Assembly: GCA_938014215.1 (NCBI GenBank)
Contig: CALLRW010000041.1
Coordinates: 1 to 64,000, forward strand
Reading direction: 5' to 3'
Length of the DNA: 64,000 nucleotides
Source of the DNA: an uncultured Alistipes sp.
GTDB taxonomy: Bacteria > Bacteroidota > Bacteroidia > Bacteroidales > Rikenellaceae
In this document: positions 1 to 9,216 of the stretch, piece after piece
Layout: every line of letters begins with the position of its first letter
How positions within the stretch are numbered: position 1 is the first letter of the stretch
The notes under the pieces: model-generated
The model's input: the letters and a program-made list of their open reading frames with translations, nothing else
Databases searched by the model: none
Told to the model about the DNA's origin: nothing
Made by a program: the position numbers and the translations under genes

Positions 1-55
1 CATTTTATCCGCTTATGCAACTTATAATCAGGGATTTAATTTATAGAAGTCCCCT

Positions 56-2665
56 TCAGAAGCTTCCAACCACGGAAGAGATGTTGCCCTGCGAGTCGGT
101 TTCAACCCGGGTTTCCAGCGTGAGATTCTTCTCCTCCTTGCGGTAGCAGAACGAATATCCTTCCGTTTTGCCGTCGGATCCGAACCGTCGGATCGAATGG
201 AGGTCGCCGGGAGGAATTCCGAGTGTTTCGTACAGTTTTCGCGTAAAGAATTCGTGGATTTCCTCGAAGTTGTGGTCCACCAGATTACGGAGTTTTTCGG
301 AGAGAGAGATATTCCCGTCGTGTTCGCGATTGAAGAGTGTGGTGTAGGAGCGCTGAGGCATTGGTCCGAAGATGAAATTCCGGCTCGACGCGGAGATCTC
401 CTCCGACGGGAAGTTTTCTGGAAGATTCATCAACGGCTGAACGTGGAGCAGCGGATCTCCGAAAAGGTTGAATTCCAGAATAGTGGTGACGAGAATATCG
501 GGTTGTTCGACCATCTTGTTCCGGAGTGCAAATCGGACGTAGTCGGTTTTGGCGGTGAGGAGAGCCTCCCCGGCATCCATGCCCGAAAGCAGTCGTGTCA
601 GATAATACCTCAGGAGGAGCTCCGAAGCGGAGAGCGGATATTTGATTTCGTCGAGTTGGAGGTGGCAGTCGAAGTGCCCGAAGGCGCTTCTGCAGGCGCC
701 CATGAAGAGCAGCGTCTGGTTGTAGATGGCCTGCAGCAAAGGCGAATATTGCCGCTTGTATCCGATAAACCGGGCTCCGTAGCAGCAGATTGCTGCGACG
801 CATTGTGCCCGGGAGAGGCGGAATTGATCGGAATGGAATGCGACGGGATGACACGATGCATCCCGCTCTCCGGAATACTCGGCACAGAGCGGTTGAGGGC
901 TTCCGTGCAGCATGAAGAGCAGCATTTCGGCCGTCATCTGAGCATCCATACACCGCTCGGCCCTTGGATCGACGGGCTCTCCCGACGGGCAGGGTACAGC
1001 CTTGCGGAGTTCGTAGAGCGGACTGATGATCATGTTGTTCTCAATATACCCGTCGATCGGGTCGAGCCGTTCCAGCGGCAGCGCATCCGTCATGATCCGG
1101 GCGATATTGCGGCTCGATTCGCAACTCGTGATGACCGGCCGCTTTTTCAGCGAGATACCGTTTTGGGCGAAGGCCAGCAATGCACGTTCGAGATATCCGC
1201 GGATATCGGTTTTGAAGTCGGATTCCATGAAGCCCTCCTCGAGCGGCAGGCGTCCCGGAACGAAACGGGGCTGGCAACCGAAAAGCCGGGCGAGATCCGG
1301 AACCGGTCCGGTTTGCCACGTTATGTCATTGAAATCGTAGGCATAGAGCAGATCGGCATCGAGATCCCGTTCCGTAATATTTTTTTGCTGTTTTGCATCG
1401 TTGGCATCATAACAGGGGTTGGGGACCCGCGGCATCGGGATGACATCGTCCCCGCCGATGATGAAGAGTGCCATCGTTCGGTTTTCAGTCGACAATCCGT
1501 TGCGACGGACAAATTCGCTCAGCAGACGGGCGCAGGAGCGCCAGTCTCCGGCAGTTGTCAGAGGGTTCTCCAATGCGAGGTCAAGGAGATGATACGCGAC
1601 ACCGTAATTCCGGCACTTCCCGACGTACTCCAGAATCGTGTTTCGGACCAGATCGATGACCCCGACCGGCATACCGTCGGACGAGACGGAGATCGTATCG
1701 TTGATGCACCCGTAGTACTTGACGGCAAGTCTGGCGCAGTTTGTCAGGATGATTCCCTCTCTTCTGCGCACGCTGTTTTCGGTGTCGGGCGTCTGGGCGT
1801 CGGGTTGGTTTTCGGCCGGGTCTCTGGGCGGTTCGTAAGCCTGTCCGCCTGTCGGTTCCGGCTGTTCCCTTCCCAGAATTGAATCGATATAGGCCTGTTC
1901 TTCGGCATCGAATGCCGGATCGGAGGGTGTGGCGAAGGCGTACTTTCTGGCATCGTTTTTCATCTCCATCAACTCGTCGATGTGGCGGTTGAAGAGTCGG
2001 GCATAGATTTCGTAGAAGACGAGAAATTCCCGTTGATCGATATCCGAACTGTGGCTGGCCCGGTTGCGGTAGGCGATAATCTTCTCGAAGGGTCTGCCAA
2101 AGTCTTCCGGATGGTGGATAGAGCCTTCGAGTTCCTTGCGGAACCGCGCCATGAGCAGCGGGAAGCATCCGAGCGTCTGAGTCTGGCGCGAGAGATCGAT
2201 CGTGCGGCCGCGGTAGACGATTTCGGCATCTGGTTCGCCGGACGTGCGGGTAAAGTTGCGGATCTTTCTGTATACCGATCGGTTGAGTTCGATCTCCAAA
2301 GCTCCGGCCAACAGGGTGACCAGAGGGGAGAAATCCAGATCCTCATATCCGAATCGAATCGGGCGTCCGGTTTGCGGGGCGAAGATTTCGGCATAGATTC
2401 GTTCGAAGGTTCCGATCCGGGTTTTTGAACTCTCCTCGAGAGCGTCGTGCAGACGGAGCCGTTCCAGCGGTTTCGGACCGGTGATCTGGGATTCCGGATT
2501 CGGCTGGGTTGAGGTTCCGGAGGATACGTCCGGGGAGTTCCCGGCACGATCGGCCGCAGCAGGCCGTACCGAACCGGCAGCCTGCTCCAGCATCTGCTTC
2601 ATTTGTCGATCCATCTCTTTCTGCAGATCGGCCATGTAGTTGTCGAAGTTCCAGAAGTCCTCCAT
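56..2665 (-). CDS. Rx4H (HEPN-like) plus caspase-fold C25-like peptidase protein
   Basis: 869 aa, the last visible gene of a four-gene operon, 6 nt after the AAA+ gene. After a charged, Pro-rich N-terminus, residues 66-240 are helical and hold R200-N-R-A-S-H205, which fits the R-x4-H motif of HEPN ribonuclease domains. Residues 300-745 resemble gingipain-type (C25) caspase-fold peptidases. The signs are a GGDDVIP strand near 404, a hydrophobic strand ending in His587 (LLFMLHGSP), a second strand ending in Cys627/Cys628 (VAAICCYGA) as candidate dyad, and the family-like closing motif NLFGDPLL near 733. There is no signal peptide, so it is probably cytoplasmic, unlike secreted gingipains. The C25-like fold is fairly convincing. 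The HEPN assignment rests on one short motif and helical content. A CHAT-type assignment is the main alternative; substrate unknown. Confidence 0.7.
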   Translation of the reverse strand: MEDFWNFDNYMADLQKEMDRQMKQMLEQAAGSVRPAAADRAGNSPDVSSGTSTQPNPESQITGPKPLERLRLHDALEESSKTRIGTFERIYAEIFAPQTGRPIRFGYEDLDFSPLVTLLAGALEIELNRSVYRKIRNFTRTSGEPDAEIVYRGRTIDLSRQTQTLGCFPLLMARFRKELEGSIHHPEDFGRPFEKIIAYRNRASHSSDIDQREFLVFYEIYARLFNRHIDELMEMKNDARKYAFATPSDPAFDAEEQAYIDSILGREQPEPTGGQAYEPPRDPAENQPDAQTPDTENSVRRREGIILTNCARLAVKYYGCINDTISVSSDGMPVGVIDLVRNTILEYVGKCRNYGVAYHLLDLALENPLTTAGDWRSCARLLSEFVRRNGLSTENRTMALFIIGGDDVIPMPRVPNPCYDANDAKQQKNITERDLDADLLYAYDFNDITWQTGPVPDLARLFGCQPRFVPGRLPLEEGFMESDFKTDIRGYLERALLAFAQNGISLKKRPVITSCESSRNIARIMTDALPLERLDPIDGYIENNMIISPLYELRKAVPCPSGEPVDPRAERCMDAQMTAEMLLFMLHGSPQPLCAEYSGERDASCHPVAFHSDQFRLSRAQCVAAICCYGARFIGYKRQYSPLLQAIYNQTLLFMGACRSAFGHFDCHLQLDEIKYPLSASELLLRYYLTRLLSGMDAGEALLTAKTDYVRFALRNKMVEQPDILVTTILEFNLFGDPLLHVQPLMNLPENFPSEEISASSRNFIFGPMPQRSYTTLFNREHDGNISLSEKLRNLVDHNFEEIHEFFTRKLYETLGIPPGDLHSIRRFGSDGKTEGYSFCYRKEEKNLTLETRVETDSQGNISSVVGSF

Positions 2666-2671
2666 TTCGTG

Positions 2672-4183
2672 TCAGAATTTACCGATGATCGCACTCAGTT
2701 CCTGTCTCTGCAGGGAGACATCCTCGATCGTTAGGATCGAGAGATCCGGATTGTTTTCGCGAGCCATGCGCCGGGAGGCTTTGGCCCGAATCGCTTCGAA
2801 CAGCAGCCGGACGGTTCGGGCATTTGCAAACGATGGAATCTCTCTTTTCCGGGAATCGATCAGCCAGAGGATGGTTTGGAGTCGTTTTCGGGCGGGCGGC
2901 GTCAGTTCGTAGTGGTTGGCCTGGGCGATGCGCAGGAAGATTTCGTACATCTCCTCCCGGGTATAGTCTTCGAACTGGAAGACGCTTCGGAACCGGGATG
3001 GAAAGCCCGTATTGGCATTTTCGAGGAAGTGTTCCATCTCCTTGTCGTAACCGGCCAGGATGATCGTAAGTTTGTCGCGGTTGTTTTCCATCAGCGGGGT
3101 CAGCGTATCGATCACCTCGTCTCCGGGTTTAGATTTCGATCCCTGGGCATTCATCAGCGCATAGGCTTCGTCGATAAAGAGTACTCCGCCGAAGGATTCG
3201 AGGGCGGCCAGTCTGGTGATTTTGGCCGAGAAGCCCACCCACCCGGAGATGAGGGTCGAGGCGTCGACCTCCACGTAGCAGCCGTTTTCGATCAAACCTT
3301 CCTGTTTCATGATGCCGGCGACGAGTCGTGCCACCGTAGTTTTTCCGGTTCCGGGGTTTCCCTTGAAGATCGAGTTGAATGAGGCATTGATCTTGAGATC
3401 GGGGTAGACGGCCTGCCTTTTTTTCTGGATTTTCAGGTCAATGATGTGGTCTTCGATCAGAGCCTTGACGCGATCGAGTCCGATGAGTTCGTCGAGTTCT
3501 TTTCGGTAATCGATCTGCGGGTTGTAACGTTCGCGTTTGAAGGCGGGTTTCTGGTCATGAAGTTCGCCGATCAGGGTTTCGATCTCCTCGCGGACGGCAG
3601 GATCGAAGTCATCCGGGGTGTTTCCCAACGTCTGGTTATGCTCCCCTTGGGGCTTTTCGGTGGTCGAGGCCGCGGCGATTTCGTGGGAGAGGATGTAATC
3701 GATCTGTTCGGCATAGTTGACGAACAGATCGATCTCTTCGCGGTATTTTGCCGGATCGAGTTTATTCAGCGACTCGCCGATCGAGATCCAGAGGAGGGCC
3801 AGATGGCGGAGTATCTCCCGCCGGGTGTTGTCGAGTCCGCATCCATTCCGTAGGGTTGTCACGACACGACTCAATCCGTTGCGGCAGTTGGCGTAGATCG
3901 AGTTGTCGGGATATTCGGCGGCGAGTCTCTCCAGAAAATCGAGTTGCGGGGTCAGCAGAGCGATGGCTTCGTTTACGGAAATCCGGTCGGATGCGGCAAA
4001 ACTGCCGGGACGATCCGCCAAGGCACGCCGTTCGGCCTGAAGCCGCATGCATGCAGCCAGGGTATCTTCGTCGAGGGGTATTCGGCCGCCGGGCTCGGGG
4101 TGTCCGGAGAGAGCCCTGCCGCAATCGGGGCAGAAGCGATCTCCGGGCCGGAGGCGGGCGCCGCATTCAGGGCAGAAGTTCAT
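2672..4183 (-). CDS. Zinc-ribbon AAA+ ATPase (CbbX/SpoVK-like)
   Basis: 503 aa. An N-terminal zinc ribbon (C4, C7, C18, C21) is followed by a helical region (about 40-215) and one AAA+ module. Walker A is GNPGTGKT at 275-282, Walker B is VLFIDEA from 334, sensor 1 is in TIILAGY near 373, and arginine-finger candidates sit in NTGFPSRFR near 391-399. The module is of the CbbX/SpoVK type, ring-forming ATPases that remodel or activate partner proteins. It lies 5 nt downstream of the Sel1 gene and 6 nt upstream of the peptidase gene, so co-translation is likely. The natural inference is that it remodels or gates the peptidase or the membrane-linked partners; no direct evidence shows the target. 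Confidence 0.85.
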   Translation of the reverse strand: MNFCPECGARLRPGDRFCPDCGRALSGHPEPGGRIPLDEDTLAACMRLQAERRALADRPGSFAASDRISVNEAIALLTPQLDFLERLAAEYPDNSIYANCRNGLSRVVTTLRNGCGLDNTRREILRHLALLWISIGESLNKLDPAKYREEIDLFVNYAEQIDYILSHEIAAASTTEKPQGEHNQTLGNTPDDFDPAVREEIETLIGELHDQKPAFKRERYNPQIDYRKELDELIGLDRVKALIEDHIIDLKIQKKRQAVYPDLKINASFNSIFKGNPGTGKTTVARLVAGIMKQEGLIENGCYVEVDASTLISGWVGFSAKITRLAALESFGGVLFIDEAYALMNAQGSKSKPGDEVIDTLTPLMENNRDKLTIILAGYDKEMEHFLENANTGFPSRFRSVFQFEDYTREEMYEIFLRIAQANHYELTPPARKRLQTILWLIDSRKREIPSFANARTVRLLFEAIRAKASRRMARENNPDLSILTIEDVSLQRQELSAIIGKF

Positions 4184-4188
4184 GGCTT

Positions 4189-6009
4189 TTACATGTTCAT
4201 TAGGATTCGTTTGGCCTGGGCGTTGCCAGCTTTGGCGGCCTTCATGTACCAGCTTTCGGCCATATCCCTGTTTTTGGTGACGCCTCGACCGCCGTGATAC
4301 ATCTCGGCGACCGGGAAATAGGCCTTTTCGTACCCCTCGTCGGCCAGCGGCTTGAGGTATTCGAAGGCGGTCGCATAACTTTTCTTGACACCGTTTCCTT
4401 CGTAATATTTCATGCCGAGTTCAAAGCGCGCATCCTTGTCTCCGGTATCGGCCGCAGTCTTCAGTTTGGCGATGGGATCCTGTTTCTCCGGAGATGGAAT
4501 CCGGTTGCTTTGTGCTGTGGCAAGGCTGTTGGCCGAACCTTTTTCTTCGACGGTCGTCGAGCCGGATCTGCCTTGTGATGCAGTACCTGCGGGGGTGGAG
4601 GTTGACTGGGTCGGAACTGTCGGTTTCTGGACCGGAGCGGTCGCTGTTTGTTGAGGTGTGGATTGCCGTGCGGCTGCCGTCTGTTTGGTCGTGTTTCCGG
4701 AGACGGTCGTCGGCCGGGCATCGTTTGTTTGGTTTTCCGTTGCGGCAACCTCCATCCGGGGCTGCTCCGTATCGGATTCCGCCTGCCTGTCTGAATGGAG
4801 AACATAATAGAGCGTCAACCCGATGCCAATGCCGACAATCGCCAGAGCGATCCGCACCCATCCCTTTTGGTCTTTTCGAGGATCCCTTATCGGGTCTGAA
4901 ACGGGTTCCGACCGATGCGGTGGATTATCGACGATCTGCCGAGTGGCGACATGGGCTGCGTGTATGGCTTTGTCCGACGCCCGGGGAGATGGAGTCGGGA
5001 CGGAGTCTGCCGGAGACGTCGCGAAGGACCGAACTGCGGAGGATGGGGTATTCACGACCGGATCGGACACCTGAAAGAGTTTCTGCAGGTAGAAGTTGCA
5101 TTCGGGCGAGTTGCTCAATCCGGCTGCGGCCCCGTGGCTGGAGAGGTATTGGACAGCCGTATACATCGGTACCAGCCATTTCGAAAGGGCTTTCGGATTG
5201 ATGCGGGTCAGGAACTGGGCCGCAGCCTGCAGTTCGCCGCCGAGGAGCAGTCCCGAGCATGAGATCAGGGCGACATTTTCCTGAGGGAACTCCGACCATT
5301 GGCTCAGTTTGCGTTGGGCGAATCCTGCCTGGGTGGGATTTCCGCTTTTGGCATAGGCATAGCAGGCCCAAAAGGTCTGCCAGTAGTTGTCGATCGAGGC
5401 TTCGCGGTAGCGTGACAGGAAAGAGGAAGGGTTCTCGAGAACCGTTACCAGGTAGTAATAGAATTGCGCCTCGTCGGATTCGCTGTTTGCGAGGGGTTCG
5501 AGTTTGGCCCGGAACGAGCGGAGAGATCCCGAATTCTGTCTGATCTGCCCGGATACATATTCGAGGGTCATCAGATCCGTATCCGAGAGTTCGGTCCGGG
5601 AGGCGATTCGCGCCTCCTTGACCTGATGTTCGACCTCGGAGCGATGTTCCTCGGGGAGAGCGATCCCCGCCGCGAAGTCATCAAGTTCGCGGCGGAGTTT
5701 GGGCGAGATGATACCGGAATCCAGTTTTCCGAGACAGAATTGTCTGTATTTCTCTTTACGTTCGGCCAGCGAGAGTTCGTCGCCGCTTTTGCCCACATAG
5801 ACATTTGTGATGTTGTGGACCGTATCGTGCGAGTCCACGACATTGTGTGAGTCGTTGCTGGTTCTCGAAACATGGATACTGTTGTCATCGCCGCCTTGAT
5901 GGCGCAGATGATCCGACAACTCTTTGCCGCATTCCTGACAGTAGCGGCTGTTATCATTCTGAGACTGTCCGCAGCGAGGGCAGTCGGGATTGATACAATA
6001 TTTAGCCAT
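4189..6009 (-). CDS. Zinc-ribbon, single-TM protein with C-terminal Sel1 repeats
   Basis: 606 aa. The N-terminus has a zinc-ribbon cysteine pattern (C5, C10/C13, C24, C27). A helical region follows to about 310, then a linker, one transmembrane segment at about 384-404, a Ser/Thr/Gln/Pro-rich low-complexity stretch, and about two Sel1/TPR-like repeats in the last 80 residues (FELGMKYYEGNGV, FPVAEMYHGGRGV). Sel1 repeats bind proteins, so this may be a membrane scaffold for the operon products. Spacing is 2 nt from the SPFH-like gene and 5 nt to the AAA+ gene. Topology is inferred: the zinc ribbon probably faces the cytoplasm, the Sel1 repeats the other side. No enzyme motif seen. Confidence 0.75.
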   Translation of the reverse strand: MAKYCINPDCPRCGQSQNDNSRYCQECGKELSDHLRHQGGDDNSIHVSRTSNDSHNVVDSHDTVHNITNVYVGKSGDELSLAERKEKYRQFCLGKLDSGIISPKLRRELDDFAAGIALPEEHRSEVEHQVKEARIASRTELSDTDLMTLEYVSGQIRQNSGSLRSFRAKLEPLANSESDEAQFYYYLVTVLENPSSFLSRYREASIDNYWQTFWACYAYAKSGNPTQAGFAQRKLSQWSEFPQENVALISCSGLLLGGELQAAAQFLTRINPKALSKWLVPMYTAVQYLSSHGAAAGLSNSPECNFYLQKLFQVSDPVVNTPSSAVRSFATSPADSVPTPSPRASDKAIHAAHVATRQIVDNPPHRSEPVSDPIRDPRKDQKGWVRIALAIVGIGIGLTLYYVLHSDRQAESDTEQPRMEVAATENQTNDARPTTVSGNTTKQTAAARQSTPQQTATAPVQKPTVPTQSTSTPAGTASQGRSGSTTVEEKGSANSLATAQSNRIPSPEKQDPIAKLKTAADTGDKDARFELGMKYYEGNGVKKSYATAFEYLKPLADEGYEKAYFPVAEMYHGGRGVTKNRDMAESWYMKAAKAGNAQAKRILMNM

Positions 6010-6011
6010 GA

Positions 6012-8081
6012 TTATTCGAATTCAAAACCGCAGAAACCACAGAACTTGGCATTGGATGCGATCTCCTTGTCGCATCTCGGGCAACGTACCGTAGATGCGG
6101 GCTTTTGTCGGGCCTCTCCGCTTCGGTCATTGTCTCTTTGGGCCGAGGATCTGGTTGTATACTCCAGAGCCTTGTCCTGTGCGTGTTCGAGTCGCTCCTG
6201 CTGGTATCTTGCATCGTCGCGATAGCGGGATGCATCCTCCCGGTATTTGTTCTGCAGCGTTTCGACCTGGTCGATCCGTGCCCCGGCGACGGCGGCATTC
6301 ATGTGCATGGCTTTTTCCATGAATTCCTGCATGCGGGACTCTCTGTCGCGCTGTCGATCCATCTCCTTTTCGTAGATTTCGCGGGTGGCGTTTGCTGCGG
6401 CCGATGCTGCGGCCGATTCATTTTTGGAGGCAAGCGTTTTGGCGAATTCGACCTGAGCTGCGGCATCCAGTTGGCTGATTTGATTGGCGGTCAGCTGTTC
6501 GGCGCTGTACTCCTTCATGATTCGGGCCATCATCTCTTCGTGGGTCAGCTCCTTGTCCATGAGTTCGGCCTTGCGGGCATGTTCCTTGTCGAGATTGGCC
6601 TGTTCCTGGTCGTTGATCTTCTGATCCACGTCGAGAGCCATCTCCAGACGTTGCCGCAGAATGGCCATTCGGTGCGCTTCCCGTTCGTCGGCATAGGCAT
6701 CGTCGTCGCGACGCATGCCGAGCTCGGTTTGTTTGAGTCTGCGTGCGTGTTGCAGCTTCTCCTCTTCGAGTTTACGGGCAACGGCTGCGGTTCGCTCCAT
6801 GCCCTCCATTTGCTTGAGAGCCAGGACGGTCTTGCTTTCGAGTTGAGCCGTCTCCTTTTCCGTCGCTCTTCCTATTTGTTTGATTTCAAGAGCATTTTTA
6901 AAGGCATCCAGTTCGTCCTCGTTCAATAGCTTGTCACGATTGATTGCCTTCAGAGCGCAGTCGAGTTCTTCATCGTTACGAGCATTTGCGATTGCCTCGG
7001 CGTTGTTTTCGCGGGCCATTCGGTTTTTAAACTCGTTGGTGCGATGCAGAAAGTCCAGTTCGCGTTCATTGCAGTAGAGCTCCTGCGTCAATGCACGGAA
7101 CCGGTCGAGAGCTTCATTGCTGCAGGAGATATCGGCCAAACGGACGAATTCGATACCGTCGGCATATTGGGCGAGAGAGCCGAGTCGGTTTTTGATGCGT
7201 TCCCTGGTCTCCGGGCGAATACCGTACTCTTCGATGGCCTCATCCTGGAGTTCTTCCTGCAGGATGTTCCGCACGAAAGTGGACAGCGACAACTGAATAT
7301 CGGACGTCGTCACGGAGTGGTCGGCTGCCAGATATTTGCGGATGAATCGGTTGAAATCGGCGATGCGCAGGAACATCTGCAGGCCGATCTTGGCATCGAG
7401 GAGCCTGGTTTTGATGCTCATCGGTTCGAATACGACCTTGTGGTCAGCCGTTTCGGCGGTCCCGTAGATCGAAGGGAAATCGATATCGCGTTTGAGGTAG
7501 ACGGCAATCAGGGAGTTTTCGTTGAGTTTGGCGACGATTTCGGGGACCGAGAGTTTCCGGTCATTGATTTTTTCCGTTTCATGGACTTTGGCGCCGAGGA
7601 TCAGTTTGATCAGGGAGCGCCATTTGGTTTTGACCCATCCGGAGATACCGTCCGATTCGACCCGCATGTTCATGATCCGCTCCACATCGGACTCGGAGAC
7701 GAAGTTGTAGAGACCCGAGTTCAGCTGGAGAGCCTCTTTCCCGTCGATATAGATAAGGGCTGTAACGCCGGGTTGGATGATGATGCCGGAGATGGTACTG
7801 ATATTTGCGAAATCGATTTCACTGATTTTACGTGCGATTTCGCCGTCTGCGATACGCCATTGGGCCATGTTGCGCAATTTCCCGGTCGTATCCAGGTGGT
7901 GGAACTCGGCGAGATTAGTCTCGAGTTGGGATTCGACGGGTCGGGCGGTATTGTTGTTGAGGCGGTCGTTGTCTTTTGCGAAGGAGACAGGGTTATTTTC
8001 GGGAGGAGCGAGCCGGGTTCCGCATTGAGTACAGAATTTATTGCCATCGGGCATTGGAGCATTGCAGTGGGGACATTTCAT
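6012..8081 (-). CDS. SPFH-like protein with N- and C-terminal zinc ribbons
   Basis: 689 aa. The start is set at the ATG giving MKCPHCNAPMPDG, because the 30 in-frame residues before it are not domain-like and overlap the promoter. A zinc ribbon lies at C3, C6, C17, C20. A band-7/SPFH-like region follows (about 50-330; the phrase IIQPGVTALIYIDG is typical), then a long Ala/Glu/Arg-rich coiled coil with repeated QMEG and EEEKLQHARR-type stretches, and a C-terminal zinc ribbon (CPRC and CGFC). Proteins of this layout are often annotated virion core protein or YdjI-like. SPFH proteins oligomerise into membrane-associated scaffolds. It is the first gene of the operon, directly behind a good promoter. 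Confidence 0.75.
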   Translation of the reverse strand: MKCPHCNAPMPDGNKFCTQCGTRLAPPENNPVSFAKDNDRLNNNTARPVESQLETNLAEFHHLDTTGKLRNMAQWRIADGEIARKISEIDFANISTISGIIIQPGVTALIYIDGKEALQLNSGLYNFVSESDVERIMNMRVESDGISGWVKTKWRSLIKLILGAKVHETEKINDRKLSVPEIVAKLNENSLIAVYLKRDIDFPSIYGTAETADHKVVFEPMSIKTRLLDAKIGLQMFLRIADFNRFIRKYLAADHSVTTSDIQLSLSTFVRNILQEELQDEAIEEYGIRPETRERIKNRLGSLAQYADGIEFVRLADISCSNEALDRFRALTQELYCNERELDFLHRTNEFKNRMARENNAEAIANARNDEELDCALKAINRDKLLNEDELDAFKNALEIKQIGRATEKETAQLESKTVLALKQMEGMERTAAVARKLEEEKLQHARRLKQTELGMRRDDDAYADEREAHRMAILRQRLEMALDVDQKINDQEQANLDKEHARKAELMDKELTHEEMMARIMKEYSAEQLTANQISQLDAAAQVEFAKTLASKNESAAASAAANATREIYEKEMDRQRDRESRMQEFMEKAMHMNAAVAGARIDQVETLQNKYREDASRYRDDARYQQERLEHAQDKALEYTTRSSAQRDNDRSGEARQKPASTVRCPRCDKEIASNAKFCGFCGFEFE

Positions 8082-8104
8082 AGGACCGGAATTAAGTTTT
8101 TTTA

Positions 8105-8135
8105 CAAAAATAGGAAATATATTCCGATTAGTCAA
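8105..8135 (-). promoter_or_regulatory. Promoter of the SPFH/Sel1/AAA+/peptidase operon
   Basis: On the minus strand TTGAC (8135-8131) is followed after 18 nt by TATTTTTG (8112-8105), a match to the Bacteroidota -33/-7 promoter (TTG, then TANNTTTG). It lies about 25 bp before the SPFH start codon. No other good promoter was seen between the four genes, which supports a single transcript. Confidence 0.55.
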
Positions 8136-8341
8136 TACCTTATAATAAATAACCGTTGAAGATATGATCAAAAATCAGGGTGATGCAAGCATCGTGTGAA
8201 GGGGGCATTGTTTAAGTCCGGGGGGCCGTATCCTCCGACGAGTTTTAATATCCGGATTGGGAACTGTTTTCCGATCACCCTGTTGATTCCGGGGGGGCGG
8301 TTCGTCTTTGTATGGATTGTGGAAAGTGCATGATGGTGGAT

Positions 8342-8758
8342 TTATTTGATCAGCATGACGATGCTGCCGCAGGTAATCAGCAGGGCGCCCAGGATCACGC
8401 GGGGGCTGGCCGGTTCCTTCAGGAACAGGAATGCCAGGCAGATGGTGATCACCACGCTCAGTTTGTCGATGGGCGCCACACGGGAGACATCGCCGGTCTG
8501 CAGCGCCTTGAAATAGAAGAGCCACGACAGACCCGTAGCGACACCCGAGAGGATGAGGAAGATCCACGTGTGGCGGCCGACGTCACGTATGCCGGCACCC
8601 TGGTGTCCGAATATTACGATGCTCCACGTCAGGACCAGGATCACCGTGGTACGGATGGCCGTAGCCAGGTCGGAGTTGATATTTTTTACGCCGATTTTGG
8701 CGAAGATGGCTGTCAGAGCGGCGAAGAGGGCCGACAGCAGGGCATAATATCTCCACAT
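8342..8758 (-). CDS. EamA-family (DMT superfamily) small transporter
   Basis: 138 aa, strongly hydrophobic, with about five membrane-spanning segments: the N-terminal YYALLSALFAAL helix, one near 37-52, one near 67-88, one near 98-112 and a last one in ILGALLITCGSIVML. It has the single EamA-repeat size, half of a standard ten-helix DMT permease, so it would have to dimerise. The motif PIDKLSVV before helix 4 and the LKEP turn before helix 5 are typical. Substrate cannot be told. It is separated from the operon to its left by 260 bp that include that operon's promoter; no co-transcribed partner. Confidence 0.75.
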   Translation of the reverse strand: MWRYYALLSALFAALTAIFAKIGVKNINSDLATAIRTTVILVLTWSIVIFGHQGAGIRDVGRHTWIFLILSGVATGLSWLFYFKALQTGDVSRVAPIDKLSVVITICLAFLFLKEPASPRVILGALLITCGSIVMLIK

Positions 8759-8923
8759 GTTTTACCAATTTTTCATTCAGACGCAGCGAAGAACGGACGG
8801 AACGCGGGTTGGATTGCGCCCGTGCGGTTTTCGCGGAGTCGAAAAGTTCATCTTGGGCAAAGGGCCCTTTTCGGGGGCCTGTTGCGATCGGATAATAAAC
8901 GGGGATCGCGTTTTGATACGAAA

Positions 8924-8945
8924 AATGCGACCCGGAGGTCGCATT
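8924..8945 (-). terminator. Rho-independent terminator after the DUF2795 gene
   Basis: Perfect 9-bp stem AATGCGACC / GGTCGCATT with a 4-nt loop. On the minus strand it runs into five T residues (plus-strand A 8921-8925). It sits 50 bp beyond the stop of the gene at 8995. Confidence 0.75.
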
Positions 8946-8994
8946 AGCAAGTTTTTAAAAGGCGTATTCTGAGGTATTTACCTCCAAAATAGGC

Positions 8995-9216
8995 TTAATA
9001 CTCCTCCTCGTTGAAGAAGAAGTCGTCCTTGGAGGGGTAATCGGGCCAGATATCCTCGATGGATTCGTAAATTTCGCCCTCATCCTCAATCTCCTGCAGA
9101 TTCTCGAGAACTTCAAGCGGAGCACCCGAACGGACCGCATAGTCAATCAACTCGTCTTTCGTTGCAGGCCAGGGAGCATCCTCGAGCTTCGAGGCCAATT
9201 CCAGCGTCCAGTACAT
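8995..9216 (-). CDS. DUF2795 domain-containing small protein
   Basis: 73 aa, very acidic (repeated Glu/Asp and Tyr, ending FFFNEEEY). The N-terminal half (KLEDAPWPATKDELIDYA) matches the DUF2795 pattern common in Bacteroidota. The family's function is unknown. Single-gene unit: promoter-proximal A+T-rich sequence on one side, a strong terminator on the other. No membrane segment or cysteine pairs. Confidence 0.8.
   Translation of the reverse strand: MYWTLELASKLEDAPWPATKDELIDYAVRSGAPLEVLENLQEIEDEGEIYESIEDIWPDYPSKDDFFFNEEEY

Noticed and set aside
197..1882. 561-aa frame on the plus strand opposite the peptidase gene
   Set aside because: Antisense shadow of the peptidase gene: composition and lack of domains fit a mirror of the real frame on the minus strand.
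56..8081. Reading the operon as a known CBASS, type III CRISPR-CHAT or gasdermin system
   Set aside because: No cyclase, SAVED, Cas or gasdermin-like protein is present.
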